Shown: piece by piece, positions 1-12,284 of the stretch
Position numbering within the stretch: the first letter of the stretch is position 1
How the letters are laid out: each line of letters opens with the position of its first letter
Source of the DNA: Glossina fuscipes
Taxonomy: Eukaryota; Arthropoda; Insecta; Diptera; Glossinidae
NCBI RefSeq assembly: GCF_014805625.2
Contig: NW_023998565.1
Coordinates: 802,933 to 866,932 of the forward strand
Length of the DNA: 64,000 bases
Reading direction: 5' to 3'
Notes under the pieces: model-generated
Database searches by the model: none
What the model saw: only the letters and a program-made list of their open reading frames with translations
Told to the model about the DNA's origin: nothing
Position numbers and translations under genes: made by a program

Positions 1-2763
1 ACACCAAAAGAGCGGGAAATTTTTAAGGGAATGTTCAATTCCTTTGCGATGCACAAACAATGGTCAATTGCAGATGGTGACTTTGGAATTTTCTTCGCAA
101 TAATAATCTTTCTTACGTCATTACCGAGAATGGATTTGTTTGAATTAAGAAGCTTAGGGACTATTTTAGCTTTTAACTCATACAGTCTATTTTCTAAAGT
201 TGGGAGACCAGTTTCAATTATAATATTATTTATGGGCGTCGTCCGAAAAGCACAACAACTTGCTCTAACGGCTTGGTGATAGACCGGTTTAAGGATGTTG
301 ATATTAGATTTGCAGCTATTGCCATAAATTATCAAAGCATAGTCAATCTTGCTTAACACAAGCATTTTGGTAAGATAAGCGATAGTGTTAATATGCGCAT
401 GGCTTCTCCAAGCAACGTACTGTATGAAATTTACCCTTGTTAAAAGGGAGTTTTTTAACCGAAGACAGTGTGCTTTCCAACGATAATTGTTTGAAAACGT
501 GAGCCCGAGAACATGGAGCGTCTGCACATTTTGTACTGGTAAGTCGTTAATATGCATCAGTAGGTTTCCTGCATCCCACATTTGTTTTCGACAACTGTGC
601 ATTTTTTTTGATTTTTGTATAGAGATTATAGCTCCTGACGAGTTTGCCCATGTGGAGATCTCACATGCAATAAATTCGAGGATGTTGATTGCTTTCGTGT
701 TGTCTTTTTCTTTTGTAAAAATGTATACATCGTCCGCGTAGAGACAATGTTCCACTCTTGGTACAGGGCAAAGAATTTCGCTAATTTCGTTGAAAGCGAT
801 CTGGAAAAGCGTGACAGAAAGAGGAGATCCTTGCGGAATGCCATTCTTTAGCGGTAAGGAATCAGAAAGATGATTGTTGATTCTAACTTTGAACCGCCGA
901 TGCGACATGAATGATTTGATGTAGTTGAAGAATTTCGGTCCAACATTCCATGATTTCAAGAGTCTTAAGATAATCTGAAGACCAACTCTGTCAAATGCTT
1001 TTTCGAAATCAATTGAGAGAATTGTTACGTGATTTCGTTCGGAAATTGTTTTGCTTGTGAAATAATCAATATGTAACAGAGCGTCGATGCATCCTCTACC
1101 CCGCTTGAAACCAACTTGTTGCTTTGTTATCAGGTTCTTGGATGCAAGATACCAAGATAATCTAGATGCCATAATCTTCTCTAAAACCTTAGAGAGGCAA
1201 GATAAAAGAGAAATTGGGCGATAATCAGATGCGATGGAGACATTTTTTGACTTTGGAATTGGAACAACTGTTGCCAGTTTCCACATGTAGGGTATACGGC
1301 CAGTCATAAATACCGTATTATATAGGTCCAGTAATTTCTTTTTACTAGACTTAGACATAGCACTGATCATTTGGTATGAGATGCGGTCTAGACCAGGTGT
1401 CTTCCCCTTCAAATTGGAGAGACAACTTCCAAGTTCTAGATACGCAATTTTCCAGGAACATGGCACATCTATCGATATTATTTGAAGGAGATATTGGAGT
1501 CCTTTTATTTTCAATGAAAGCACTGGAGAAGTTGCTGTCAGAGGAGTATTAGCACCACACTTTTCCAATGTAATTAGAAATCTCATCTGCGTCAGTTAAA
1601 GTTCCATTGGGAATGCAGATGGCAGAAATTTGGTTCAGGTTTGAAGTCCCATTAAGTCTGTTGATTTTGTTCCAGACAACTTTCATTGATGTATTTCTGT
1701 GAATTCGTCTCGAGAAAAGTTCGAAACTAAGTGCCTTTGATTTCCGTAATTCCTTCCTGAATAGAGCATTGGCCTTTTTGCATAATAACAAGTGATTCTG
1801 ATCAGGACATCTCTTAAAGCGGTGCCATAGATCCATTTTATTTTTCCTCAAAAACGAAAGCGTGTTGTTCCACCATGGAACCCTAGCTCGTTTAAAAAAG
1901 GTGTTGGATTGAGGAATAGAAAGATGAGCAGCCGTGCGAATCGCTTTAGACATAATAGCAGCATCATGGTTGCAGTTTCCGTTAAATGGCTTTGAGTTCA
2001 AAAATAACTCCACCTATTTGGAGTAATTGATCCAATCCGCTTTATCTAGGAGGAATTTGGCCTGTTTTGCTGGAGTAGCAGAGGACGTTGAAAGTTTAAG
2101 ATCGATTATGATTGGAAAGTGATCACTATTATGTAGATCATCAGAAATAGACCAGGACACCAAAGGAAGAAGTGATGGAGAGCAACATGTTAAATCAATA
2201 TGTGAAAAAGTATGATGAGTTGAGAAGTGCGTTGGTTTTTCATCATTTAAAACGCAACCTTTGCTTTGAAAGAATGCCTTTTCTAAAACAGTACCGCGAG
2301 TGTTGTTCACTGTTGAGCCCCAGATGGTATTCCAGCTGTTGAAATCGCCGCATATAATTAATGGGGGGGAAAGTACGGAGAATAAACTGTAGAGTTCTTG
2401 CTGAGAAAACGATTGCGAAGGTGGAATATAGAGCGAAAGCACTGTAAATTTTATATTTAACATTATTTGTATCGCTACGGCTTGTATATTTGAGCTTAAA
2501 TTTATGCGTTTGTGAGGTATACTTGATTTTATAAAAACACCTACTCCTTGTTTGTAATATGAATTTTGATCAGCATTCGTGAAGTATCCAGTATATGATT
2601 TGGGTGGAATAGGATTAAAAGAGCTTCTACAATGGGTTTCTTGAAGCGATAAAAAGGTTGGATTAAAATCATTTATGAGTGTACGGAGTTCATCAAAATT
2701 ATTAATAAGTCCCTTAATGTTCCATTGTAGAATATTAAAAACTTTATTTAATTGTAATGACAT
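1..2763 (-). pseudogene. I-clade LINE ORF2: endonuclease and reverse transcriptase, broken
   Basis: ORF2 nicks the target DNA and copies element RNA. The first 249 codons (2763-2014) are an AP-like endonuclease with LQWNIKGL, LSLQETH, GDFNSW and NSDHFPII, so the usual Asn, Glu, Asp and His positions are present. An amber codon at 2014-2016 interrupts an otherwise continuous frame that resumes directly with VELFLNSK. A frameshift follows near 1550. The RT palm is recognisable around 950-1020 (SIDFEKAFDRVG) and 725-749 (YADD intact), preceded by GIPQGSPLS near 820-845. The thumb and connection run to the left edge in several frames. Most damage is single lesions rather than large deletions. Confidence 0.85.
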
Positions 2764-2789
2764 GTAAACAGAGTGGAGGGAGGGTTAAG

Positions 2790-3966
2790 TTGACATGTCA
2801 GCGTCTCCGTCGAGAAGGTCACTATAGGAATTTTTCGTGAATGATTTATTCTTACCAGCAGAATAATCTGTATTTAGGTGATTTGGTACATTTGAAGCGC
2901 AACGGGTTGGCGCATATAATTTGAAATTGAAGGTTGATTAATGGATGAAAGAATGGATTCATTACCACTTGTGATATGTTGAGTAAAGTTGAGAGCTGGA
3001 GATTCTGGAGAATTTGGTATATTAGATTTTAGCATATGTGTTGTTGTTTTGATTTTTTCAATATTTGCAGTTGCTTTGGTTTTCTCAATATTATCTTTGG
3101 CAAGTGATGTAACTGGTTTCGCAATATAATTTTTGGTTAATGATGGGACAGGTTTTTCATTGGAAGCAGTTGGAGTTAAAGTCTTACTAGGCTCGATTTG
3201 CGAGGCAACAGCAGCATAGGTATTACTTTTGCCAATTCCATGGGCTACAGTAATTTTCTGTTTTGATTTTTAATATATCACGCATCTGTACAAAACGTGG
3301 ACATTGTTTGTCTAACGCTGAGTGTTGATCATTGCAATTTATGCAGAAACTACGGGTACAGCTTTCAGTATGAGGAGGATGACCACAGTTAGCACAAGAT
3401 GCAGCATTAGTGCATCTTTTTTCCGTATGACCCATGCGTTGGCAATTTTTACACCTCATAGGATTTGGGATGTATAGTTCTACTTTACATTTATACCACG
3501 CCACATTAACTGTTCGCGGTAATCGATAGCGATCAAAAGTTAAAATAATCCTTCCTGTAGGAGAGCGTGTTTTTTCGTCATCATTCAGTTTGGTTAATTT
3601 ATATGCTTCAGTCACTCCTTGAATGCCCATTTCGCGAACAATTTCATCTTCCGGCACATGCTTTAGGCAAGGGGCATAAATTACGCCTCGAACCGAGTTA
3701 AGTTTCTCATGTAGTTTAGCTGAAATAGCACATAGATTAGCTAAAGATTTGGCCTTTATGAGTTTTTCGGTTGCGCGCGGGTTCCCAGCGAGGACCAGTA
3801 AATTCCCATCGCGTAGAATCGAGATGGAGTCGATGTATATTGTAATGCTATCTAGAGCTTTTTTTATAGCAAAAGGGCTAATTTGGGAAATTGTTATTCG
3901 AGCATCGGTTGAAGAGATAACAATATATTTTTTATCAATAGGGGTTATATCGCTGATCGGCAACAC
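2790..3966 (-). pseudogene. I-clade LINE ORF1 (gag-like nucleic-acid-binding protein), frameshifted
   Basis: ORF1 proteins of I-type LINEs bind element RNA and form ribonucleoprotein particles. The frame from 3966 to 3223 gives 247 residues. Its C-terminal third carries three zinc knuckles: CKNC-x4-H-x4-C, CANC-x4-H-x3-C and CINC-x3-H-x6-C. A shift near 3235 moves the rest of the reading into another frame, which continues as a Pro/Ser/Thr/Lys-rich tail to about 2790, just before the ORF2 start at 2763. No ATG opens the frame at 3966 (it begins at TTG), and an in-frame TGA lies upstream, so the true start is lost or displaced. Confidence 0.8.
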
Positions 3967-4060
3967 CGGAAAATCTGAATTTTTACTTTTTTTTCTTTGG
4001 GGGATATATCACTTAATAGATAAAATCTATTCGAGTTTTTGTCTGGCGGCCCCGGGGCCA

Positions 4061-4589
4061 TTATGCCTTATTGTTGTCTATTGCTTATTATTTGTGAAAT
4101 AACCACTCACTTGAAAAGGTTTGGGAACTGTGGAAGAAGGTTGGGAACTACTAAAGAAAAGTGTCAAATATTTTCAATTTTTTTTTATTTTGTTTTTTTG
4201 TTTTCTATTTTTTATTATATATAGACGAAACAAAAGCACATACGCGATATCCGCGTTAACCAGTTTTAGCAATAACACTGAAAAGACAGAAGTTAAATAC
4301 ACAAAAACACCGAAAACACCGAAACAATTGAAAAAACGCAGACGAAAAGAAAACACGCACTACACTGAACACAAGTCGACTCGGAATGGAAGTTAAATCT
4401 AAAAAAATGCAAGAACCTTTTTTTCTCAAGGAGAAAATCAGCCAGTACCGAGTATTTCATCGGTTCACATCAGTTGGAAAACGATAATTCGTTCATCGAT
4501 GTAGTGGTTCTATTCCACCAAAGATTACTTTTTCAATTGCACGTTGAGCTTTCTCGGCGAGTTCAACAAATGTTGGTTCAATAGCTTAA
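4061..4589. other. Intergenic DNA 5' of the I-clade LINE
   Basis: AT-rich sequence between two LINE copies. Short open frames on both strands have T- and A-rich composition and no recognisable motif. No gene, RNA or clear repeat was seen. Confidence 0.5.
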
Positions 4590-5190
4590 TAATCCTTACA
4601 TTATAAAAACTCTATACATGACCTTAGTCACATTCTTAAGTATGCCTCTGTTATGTGGTCCCTTTCCTGCCGATGTTATGTTAATTCGATAGAAGTGGTT
4701 CAAAAGCAACCTTTGTTGTTTGCCCTAAGGAATTTGGGCTGGAACTCGCTTGTCTTTATGCCTAATGTCTAATTAAAATAAATTGCTTTTGTTAGTCTTA
4801 CCGTCATTCGACTTAAGTTAATAAATTGTACTATAAACTCGGCAACTTTACTTGGTGAGATAAGCTTTAGTATCCCTAATCGCTTTTCTATGCACTTTAT
4901 TTTCATTAAGTTTAATCAATGTAAGTATAAGGATGAGATATTCTTTTAAAAAAACCAAATGGTACCTACCACTTAGTCTTAAAATCGGACTCTTAATGTC
5001 TATAAAAAAAAACTATGCTTAATACGTGCGATTTGTCTATGTAATATTTAAACCAACTTGCAAACTTAATATCTCACTATGATTCAAATATTAACTGGTG
5101 TTGTTTCCTGTTGTTCATTGCCAAGTTTTTGCATGTTTGCGATGGCTTAGAGGTTCACTTACAATATGTGTCTGCATTGCATTGAAGCAA
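4590..5190 (+). mobile_element. CR1-type LINE 3' fragment
   Basis: Forward-strand fragment matching the C-terminal part of ORF2 and the 3' UTR of the CR1-type family at 44.5-48.1 kb. Recognisable pieces include the segment around the LEYVSVVWSP region (about 4650-4700), the following VQKQ...LFALR region, and the 3' UTR sequence near 5120-5170 (TTTGCATGTTTGCGATGGCT). It is heavily mutated with many stops and is 5'-truncated, the usual outcome of incomplete reverse transcription. Boundaries are approximate. Confidence 0.7.
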
Positions 5191-5544
5191 ATGAAGAACT
5201 TAAAACGAATATACAAGCTACCCCATCAGAATTGCCTGAGAATAACGTACCAATTTCAATATACTCTCTTTATGTACACTCTCAGGTCGGAATTAAGGTT
5301 TTTGAAAATAAATACTGCTCCACGCCAATCAAATATTGCTAATTTTTCAGTTCCCACTGTATCACTGATACCGACTACATATTATTCATTTTAATTATAC
5401 CTTGAATCCAGATAAAGTGTCCAATATTATTTTCTGTTGCAGGCAATGAAAATGTCTGACGGTCAATAATTTTCTGTATAGAACTCAAACTTTAACCATG
5501 CAAAGCTTACGCGAAAAGTTCTAAATTTTATGTCATCATCTCCA

Positions 5545-5845
5545 CTTATTGTCTGTAAGAAAAGGTTTAGATTGGCATTGAAGACACCATCGTTAAGTTC
5601 AGGTATTAGAATGGGGACCTTTGTGCCGCGAATTTAAAATTCAATATAAGGATGGATATTCGGATCTGGATTTTAAGGAAATGATTCATAATAGAAAACA
5701 AAAGTCAGTTGAAAAGTTTGACGTATACTATTATAGAATTTTGCAATTGACCGATGGAATAGATGTTCCAGACAACGAATTAGTGAGGAAAATTCGCATA
5801 GAACTAATTCACTTCGAAATTATAGGTTGGGGTCTTCCATAGATA
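5545..5845 (+). pseudogene. Ty3/gypsy-type gag fragment
   Basis: A short forward frame (best part 5621-5842) encodes a hydrophilic helical segment with the pattern of gypsy-group capsid proteins: W-x-LCREFK, KDGYSDLDFKEMI, NRKQ, Y-x3-IL-L. Gag of these elements commonly shows an aromatic/Lys-rich start, then RKQ and a Tyr/Leu helix. No LTR, protease or pol adjoins it, so it is an isolated relic. The identification is by pattern only. Confidence 0.55.
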
Positions 5846-6299
5846 TCATGGTGGCAGGGGGGTTAGGGCTGAGTAGAAAATGGCCTCAAACTGAAAATTT
5901 ACCTGTTTCGTAAGGTAGGTTTCGCCCGTCCGTGTATTCGTATAAGGGTGATTAAGGGTGAAGTACATAATATTCTACTAACCGACGTCTATTCTATTAA
6001 CCGACGTCTCGTGTAATTAATTAATTTATTTATTTATTTATTCTTCTTATACATAAAAATCTACTGCAACAAATTGACAGTCGAGTTCAATTGACTCTTA
6101 ATGGAAATCTTATATAAAATAAGAGGGAAAAAAAAGAAAAAAAAGGCATGTACACAACCAGCATGGAGACACACCCACAACCGGTACAGGATCAAATTGC
6201 AAATGAAACCCTAAGCCATTGCAAACATGCATAAGCTTAGCAACCGATAATAGTTAACAACAATTAATTTTAGAATCATAATGACTTTTCACGGTTAAG

Positions 6300-8996
6300 A
6301 GCTACTTTAAGTAAGACATAGGGAAATCGCGCAATGCAATGTTGCTTTAATGGACTTTAAAGAGTTCGATAATGAGAATAAGTGATAGACGTCATTTACG
6401 TTTTTGCAAACAACTCTGAGCGAGTTAAACAGCTCATTATTAGATTTACACTGACTAAGCTTAACCAAGATAAAGTGCCTAAAGAAGCGGTTAGGGACAT
6501 TTAAGCTTACCTCATGAAGTAATGCGGACGAGTCAATAGTATCATTTACTACTTTGATTAAGAATGGAATCCCAAGAACAAATCTACGTTTCCCAAGTGA
6601 CGCTAAGGATAACAGAAGCAACCTATTTTTATAGGAAGGAAGAGAGGCAATCAGGTACCACCTAAAATTCCTTATTGGTAACACCAAACTGCTTTTGAAC
6701 AGATTCAAGTGAATCTATGTAGCACCTATAGGAAGGAGGTCACACAACAGAGGCATATTCGAGTATAGGTCTAGCCAAACAAATGTACACCCTTTTCGTA
6801 ATGTAAGGATCATGAAATTCTTTAGACCACCTCTTTATAAAAGCAAGCGCAGATCTAGCTTTGCTTATCGAGAGCTCAATATGCAAGTTAAAACGTAAAT
6901 CAACGAATGACTTCCTTCTTGACAAAGAAATCTTCTTACATTTATTTAGATTTAGTTTCATAAGATTCCAAGCGTAACATGCAACTAAATTATTCAGGTC
7001 ACTTTGAGGCTGAAGTGATAGCGATTCTACAGAGAAGGAAGAAAACAATTTCACATCATGAGTATACATTAAGATCTGGCTCGAATTATTCACCGATGGG
7101 AGATCATTAATGTATAAACTAAATAAAATGGGACCTAAGTGGCTGCCTTGAGGTACGCCAGACGTCACAGTGAATTCATCCGAGGTGATGAAGTTAAACA
7201 AAACCCTGAATGATCTACTGTGCAGATTAGAGCTTTTCCATTTTACTAAATACAAAGAGAAACCAGAGGCTTGGAGTTTAAAGGTAAGTAAGTTATGATT
7301 AACCAAATCAATGCTTTGCTTAAATCAGTATTTATTACATCAATGTGAGAGCCACTAAAAAAAGCCTTGAAAACATGACAAGTAAGCTCTAACAAGTTAG
7401 TGACTGTAGCTCTTTCTTTCCGAAAGCCATGCTGGTGTGGAGAAATATACGAATTAACGGCAAATGCCAAATGCTGAGTCACAATTCGCTCGAGCAACTT
7501 GGGCAAGACACTCAACTTAGTAATGCCTTGTTAAAAATCTTTGAGATAACACCGCATAGTTCGGCAGCAAAAGATATAAGTGCACATGATTCCATCAGGT
7601 CCAGCCGCACAATTATATTTTAGAGAGCTCAACCCTTCAAAAATGTCATCTTCCGAAATAACCAAGTTAGGAATTGAAACCATGTTAGTTACATGTTATG
7701 GGTATTTTGCTGATAAAACGGAATTAGCAATCGAAAAGTTTCGTCGGAAATACCCAGCAAACAGATTTGATTTCAAAATCCGTCGGATGATTTTGAAATC
7801 AGAAAAAAAAACATGCGAGGGATGTATGAAAATTTTTCTTTTTGTGTTAACAAAATTAAAAAAGTATTTAAGATTAGCAAACAGAGAGGATTTAATGAAC
7901 TAAAGGTATTTGCAATAATATTGGTAGTTGAGGGAGTTAAATATATGCCTTGTCACCGAGTAAGCGAAATAGTCAAGAGCAGAGCCACTTTTCGAATATT
8001 TTTTGAATAGCGCGTTTTTTCTGTTCTTGTAATATTTAATTGTCTTATTAAACCACGGGGGACATCTGCTTCGAGGTCGGCAGTGCTTGATCGGAACAGA
8101 TGCACCAATAGCTAGATTTAATGTATTGTAAAAATATGACAATAAGCTTTCAATACTTTCGGTCGAGAAATCAAACCTTATATGTGAAAGATGATATTTT
8201 AGCAATATAATATTGATTTTATGGAAATCATAATATTTGTTTGAAAAAGTTGGATTTGGGACATTAAGGCAGTTCAACGAACCATCGTACTTGTGATGAA
8301 AGGAAATGCACGTTGCTGGATGATAAGGACCCTCAGGTTTACTAAGAGATGGACGACGGTATACACTAATCTCAGGAAAATTGGCAAAGCAGAGATCAAG
8401 CAGTCTATCAAAACAATTAGGGGTACGGTTATATTGAACTAAATTACGATCAAATAATTTGTTAAAGAACACAACGGATCTATCAGATGTTGAAGTAGGA
8501 ATCAAACAGCCACAATTGTCACTGTTACACCAAGTGACTTGAGACAAGTTAAAGTCACCCAGCGCAACAACCAAATCTGCGGGTTTAGACTGCTTGGCCA
8601 CTGCACAAATGAGGGCAGCCTGTTTCTTACATATGGAGATATCAGAATTTAGGAGAATATAGGAGCAGGTTATAAATAACTGTCTATTAAGCATTTTCGC
8701 TCGAGTGGCGATAAATTCAACATTAGGAGAAGTGGGAAACTATATCGAATTGGACGGGACTGACGCAGATATGGCAATTATAACACCACTGCCAATGCGA
8801 TTAACTCGATCATTTCTAAGGACTTGGAAAGAATTGTGAAAAAGTTCCGACGAATAAAGATCAGGTTTTAACCAAGTTTCATTTAAGGCCAAACAGGAAA
8901 ACTCCGTGCCCACTAAATTTAGGAAAGTAGAACGAATTTTTGACTTTAGGCCCCTAACATTTTGATAAATGAGAGATAATAAGCCTAAAGAAACAT
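6300..8996 (-). pseudogene. CR1-type ORF2 (endonuclease-RT), multiply broken
   Basis: The endonuclease portion (8996-7900) has YQNVRGLKSK, LALNETW and ALGDFNL, but the later Asp-His site reads GPYHP where the related copy at 27.7-30.3 kb has DPYHP. The RT portion (7890-6740) lacks a stretch found in copy 2 (the SCWK...PIHKSGS region); its frame jumps near 7520 and again near 7305. Motif A keeps an Asp (NTDLSKAL), but the catalytic YADD is YTHD near 7065-7075, which removes a metal-binding Asp. C-terminal and 3' sequence run to 6307. This ORF cannot encode an active enzyme. Confidence 0.8.
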
Positions 8997-10060
8997 TTAG
9001 TTTTTTGAAGGCGACAGGACTATTGCTTTAATATTACGGGCTCCATTACGAGGGATAAATTCCTTAATTAAGGATCCAACTGGCCGCAATGGTTTATTTA
9101 ACAACATATCGATGTTTTCAGTCGGAACTAGCATTTTAAAAGGGGAGATTGCCCTAAATTGAGGAGGAGCCAGTTTGAAAATGCTAACGCGCTTTAAATT
9201 GACTGATGGGATTTTCGCCGGCAGATAACTTTTTATGTTACCCGCAAATGTGCCAGGTTCCAACCTTAACACAAATATACCTTTTCTGGGAGGAACTGCT
9301 GCCAAGCAAGTGTCATTACAGCTAGGAGCAGTAGAGTTCACGACTGCAGAGTTTTGAGCTGGGGAAAATATAGATGGGGTTACCAATGGAGCAGCTTGTG
9401 CGACATGCCCAGTTTGGTGACCAGCGTTCACACTCGACCAGCCAGGAGGAGAGGATGATTTATTTTGCCTTTTATTATTTTTAGGCGATGACGTCTGAGT
9501 AGAGTGAGTGACCGCACTGGGAGGAGATACCCTTGCCACTTCAGTATAGCTTAAATCAGAAGAACTTGCCGGCTTATTTGTGACTGTTTTGTTACTGACA
9601 GACTCAGTAATATCTGAAACGCTGACGTTCATTGTACAGAATGAGGGAACGCTAACTTGTGCCAACGAATTTAATTTAAAGGGAATCAGTGGTGACATAC
9701 CACACGTTACGCAACGTATTGTAGTTTTGCTCGCTTAGGAAGAAGATGAGTGCTCAATAGAACGACACATATGAAACCTAGACTTAGTTCAAAACTCTCC
9801 CACAAGGAGGCGAGATGTTTACTCAATTCCGAGAAACCATTTCTCGTCTCCGTGAAGAGTTTGTAACAATCAATATCCCGCTTCCTACAGTCAGGACATG
9901 ACCAACGTAAGTCTTTCGAGGGATCAACGACTGCATCAGCAGCACGGCCGATAATACCGGCACTCTTTGCATGAAAAATGCGATCACAAAGCCAACATGA
10001 AATTAATCGTTCGGAGTCTGGGTCCGCTTTCGCACGACATGGTCTATATAAACAGTCCAT
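8997..10060 (-). pseudogene. CR1-type ORF1 with PHD-like zinc finger, frameshifted
   Basis: Two frames make up ORF1. The first (10060-9707) starts at an ATG and encodes a PHD-like finger: C3, C8, C22-x2-C25, H30, then Ser at residue 33 where the last ligand of the H-x2-C pair is expected, and C55-x2-C58. The second (9698-8997) is a Ser/Thr/Pro-rich linker followed by a conserved block (FVLRLEPGTFAGNIKSYLPA through FIPRNGARNIKAI) also present at 44982-45317 and near 30.0-30.3 kb. The frames join near 9700 through a frameshift. The stop overlaps the ORF2 start region near 8996, suggesting coupled translation. Confidence 0.75.
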
Positions 10061-10480
10061 GTCCAGTCAAACACGACAGAAGTGGATTATGAAGAAAATA
10101 AAGAACAAATTACAAAAAGATTTACAACACAAATTTTGTCATTTAAGCAAACTTCTCCTTTACGTTGACACTGTAACAAGAGAGCGAAAGCAAAACGAAA
10201 CTGCAAACACCAAACAAAGAAATCACAAAAATTATCTCTAAATTTCACTCTATTGAAGCAACGGTAAACAAAGAGAAAGTCAAGAAAAAAGACTGTAATC
10301 ACCAAAAGAAAAAAACAAAAAATAATTAATATAATTCTTTCACTTTTATACCTTTTATACTTTTACTAGCAATTAAGCTTGAAACGCCTAAAAAGTTATT
10401 AAGCAATACAACAAAAGAAAAAAGTGCAATAATTCTTTACACAAACTAAAACCGTACGATCACAGCGCGATCAGTTGCCA

Positions 10481-11330
10481 AAATTATTAACTAATAATGA
10501 AAGATTAATTAATAATAATTAATTAATAATAAAACATTAATTGAAGATTTAGTTGTTTTCGGATCGATATATAGATTTTGATTAAGTTTCGATTGCTTCG
10601 GGGCCTTTATTCACTAGCTTCGACAGTGAAGGTATTTAACGTAAGCTTGAATATAACAGTATTTTTTTGAATATCGAATTTTTGTATCATTTGATTAACC
10701 CACAAAAACACTATTCAAATATTATTGATTAAAAAAAAAGAAAGTTTCGAAGATATTAGTACCATACACTGCTACTGATGATGATGTTGATAATGATGTT
10801 GTCGTTGCAAAGATTGAGGCTGATAATTTTGTGGTATAGCCGCTTTCCAAAGCACCGTATTAATTGACTTATCACCATTACTTGTTCTCAAATGCGTATA
10901 AAACAAAAAATGTGAATAGCAGCAAAATCTTTTTCATTTTGTTTTATTTTTCCTTGTTCTACCATTAAACCAACTATAACGTCAAAAACCTTTAATAATA
11001 CGATTGTCTTAAATATTATATGTATCCAATGTCATACACATTACGTTTGTTTGCCTATACTGCTTTATTCTGCTACTTTCCAAAACTCCGCGCATTTTTC
11101 CATAAGCATTTTAAATTACGTTACAAACATTTTATACAATGTCTTTGCCCTTTCTTCCACTATTCAAATAAAATAGCGTTAATAAAAATAAAAAAACTTC
11201 TTCATATTTCCTGACAAGAAAATTCAAATTTTACAAACCATTTGGCAAGCGTAGAATGTAGAATTCTTGAAAATAAACGATGAAATTGAAACAGTTTACA
11301 TTCGCCGCATACATACATACTACTTCGTGT
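10481..11330. other. AT-rich intergenic stretch
   Basis: No gene was recognised. It contains AATTAATTAATAAT-type runs at 10505-10545 and a short trinucleotide-like GATGATGATGTTG region near 10770-10800. A weak open frame at 11020-11214 has no family features. Confidence 0.4.
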
Positions 11331-11334
11331 TTTT

Positions 11335-11445
11335 CATTCATACGCATTTATATGTATATTATAGCGCATAATCGCTTAAAAAGGCAGAATTGTTTATGCA
11401 TCTGCTTTGCAAACGTTTGAGAGAATACAACCTAATTACGATAAT
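11335..11445 (+). repeat. Dispersed repeat, partner at 33.83-33.91 kb
   Basis: The segment around CATTTATATGTATATTATAG, then GCGCATAATCGCTTAAAAA and ATCTGCTTTGCAAA, has a diverged counterpart at 33836-33900 with the same order of blocks. Not coding; family not recognised. Confidence 0.5.
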
Positions 11446-11799
11446 TGCTAAAATCAGCATATTACAATTTAAGCAAAAGAATACTTATAAAGGAACTTAG
11501 CCTAAAATTTTAATATATAAGTACCATAATTTACAAAATTGAATTGACTTTTCATTGCCGAGCTTGCCTTGGCGTTAAGAGCGAAAATCAAAGTTTTATT
11601 CAATTGTTTTATAGTGTCACAATAAAGGGTGATGGCCTTAGCGGAATAGCAGAGCAGCTTAGTGCTTATTCACACTACAACCAAAATCACCCGTGACATA
11701 AGAGTCTTAGGGAATCTCTTCTTTCTCGTGCATTTATTAAAACCTCTCTTCATTCATGAGGTTCCCATTTTTTCACCCCTCCCACTTTCAATACAATAT

Positions 11800-12284
11800 G
11801 AAGTGTTGTCCACGAAATAGACCCACGTGGTTTAAATCTAGTCCACTTAATTTTTATGTCAAATTACTACTATGCATAAATTTTCATCATAAAACATTAA
11901 CAATTAAGCCCTTTTCACCTTATGTAAGATTTTATCTTTACATGCGGTTTTTAATGGATTCTCACGAAATGTAAACCCTATTATGAACCAATTTTCACCT
12001 TGAAACATTGCAAATTAGATATTCAGAACATAAACAAATTTAATTTCCCTGGCAACGGTTGTATGACAAGGAGTTCGAAATTTTGCCCATCCGATCAAAA
12101 GTTCTGACACCAATGTGGAATGCCGAAATACTGTCACTAAGTGAGTTTTGTTGCGAACTTCTGCAAATTGCAAAACCGAGGCATTATATGGGAAGTGATC
12201 GAAAAAATGAACCTATCCGAACCATTTTCAGTAGCGCTCATCCTTGGGTCAGAACACGTCAGCGTTGCGTATTTATTTGCATAT
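11800..12284 (+). repeat. Dispersed repeat family D, copy
   Basis: Non-coding repeat. One half has CCACGTGGTT then a CACTTAATTTTTATGTCAAA block and TTTTCATCATAAAAC; the other half has a GGCATTATATGGGAAG block followed by GATCGAAAAAATGAAC. Similar blocks occur near 26.86-27.06, 31.70-31.93, 37.77-37.98, 40.44-40.58, 42.42-43.03 and 62.47-62.60 kb. Its class could not be decided from the sequence. The LTR at 12285 is inserted in or at the edge of this copy. Confidence 0.55.

Larger units (their letters stand above)
1..4060 (-). mobile_element. I-clade non-LTR retrotransposon, cut by the left window edge
   Basis: Reverse-strand LINE read from about 4060 to position 1. It has the I-factor order: ORF1 with CCHC knuckles, then ORF2 with an AP-type endonuclease, a reverse transcriptase, and the start of the region that leads into RNase H in a second copy at 35.2-36.0 kb. 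ORF1 is frameshifted near 3235. ORF2 has one in-frame amber codon and at least one frameshift near 1550, so this copy is inactive though only lightly decayed. The 5' boundary is approximate: similarity to coding sequence ends near 3990, followed by a short leader. The 3' end lies outside the window. The clade call rests on domain order and motifs seen here. Confidence 0.85.
6015..10480 (-). mobile_element. CR1/Jockey-type LINE, 5'-complete copy 1
   Basis: Reverse-strand LINE of about 4.47 kb. Its 3' end carries a (TAAA)n-like tail at about 6015-6043. Its 5' end begins TGGCAACTGA (10480 downward), the same start as copy 2 at 44505, so this is probably the real 5' end. Order: 5' UTR (10061-10480), ORF1 with a PHD-like finger, ORF2 with endonuclease and RT, 3' UTR (6044-6300). 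Both ORFs are disrupted. Placement in the CR1 group follows from the PHD-like ORF1 and RT motifs such as HQHGFRK and SGVPQGSHLGP; Jockey-type is the alternative label. Confidence 0.82.

Noticed and set aside
3749..4102. Forward 117-codon open frame
   Set aside because: Antisense shadow of the I-clade ORF1, which has real zinc knuckles on the other strand.
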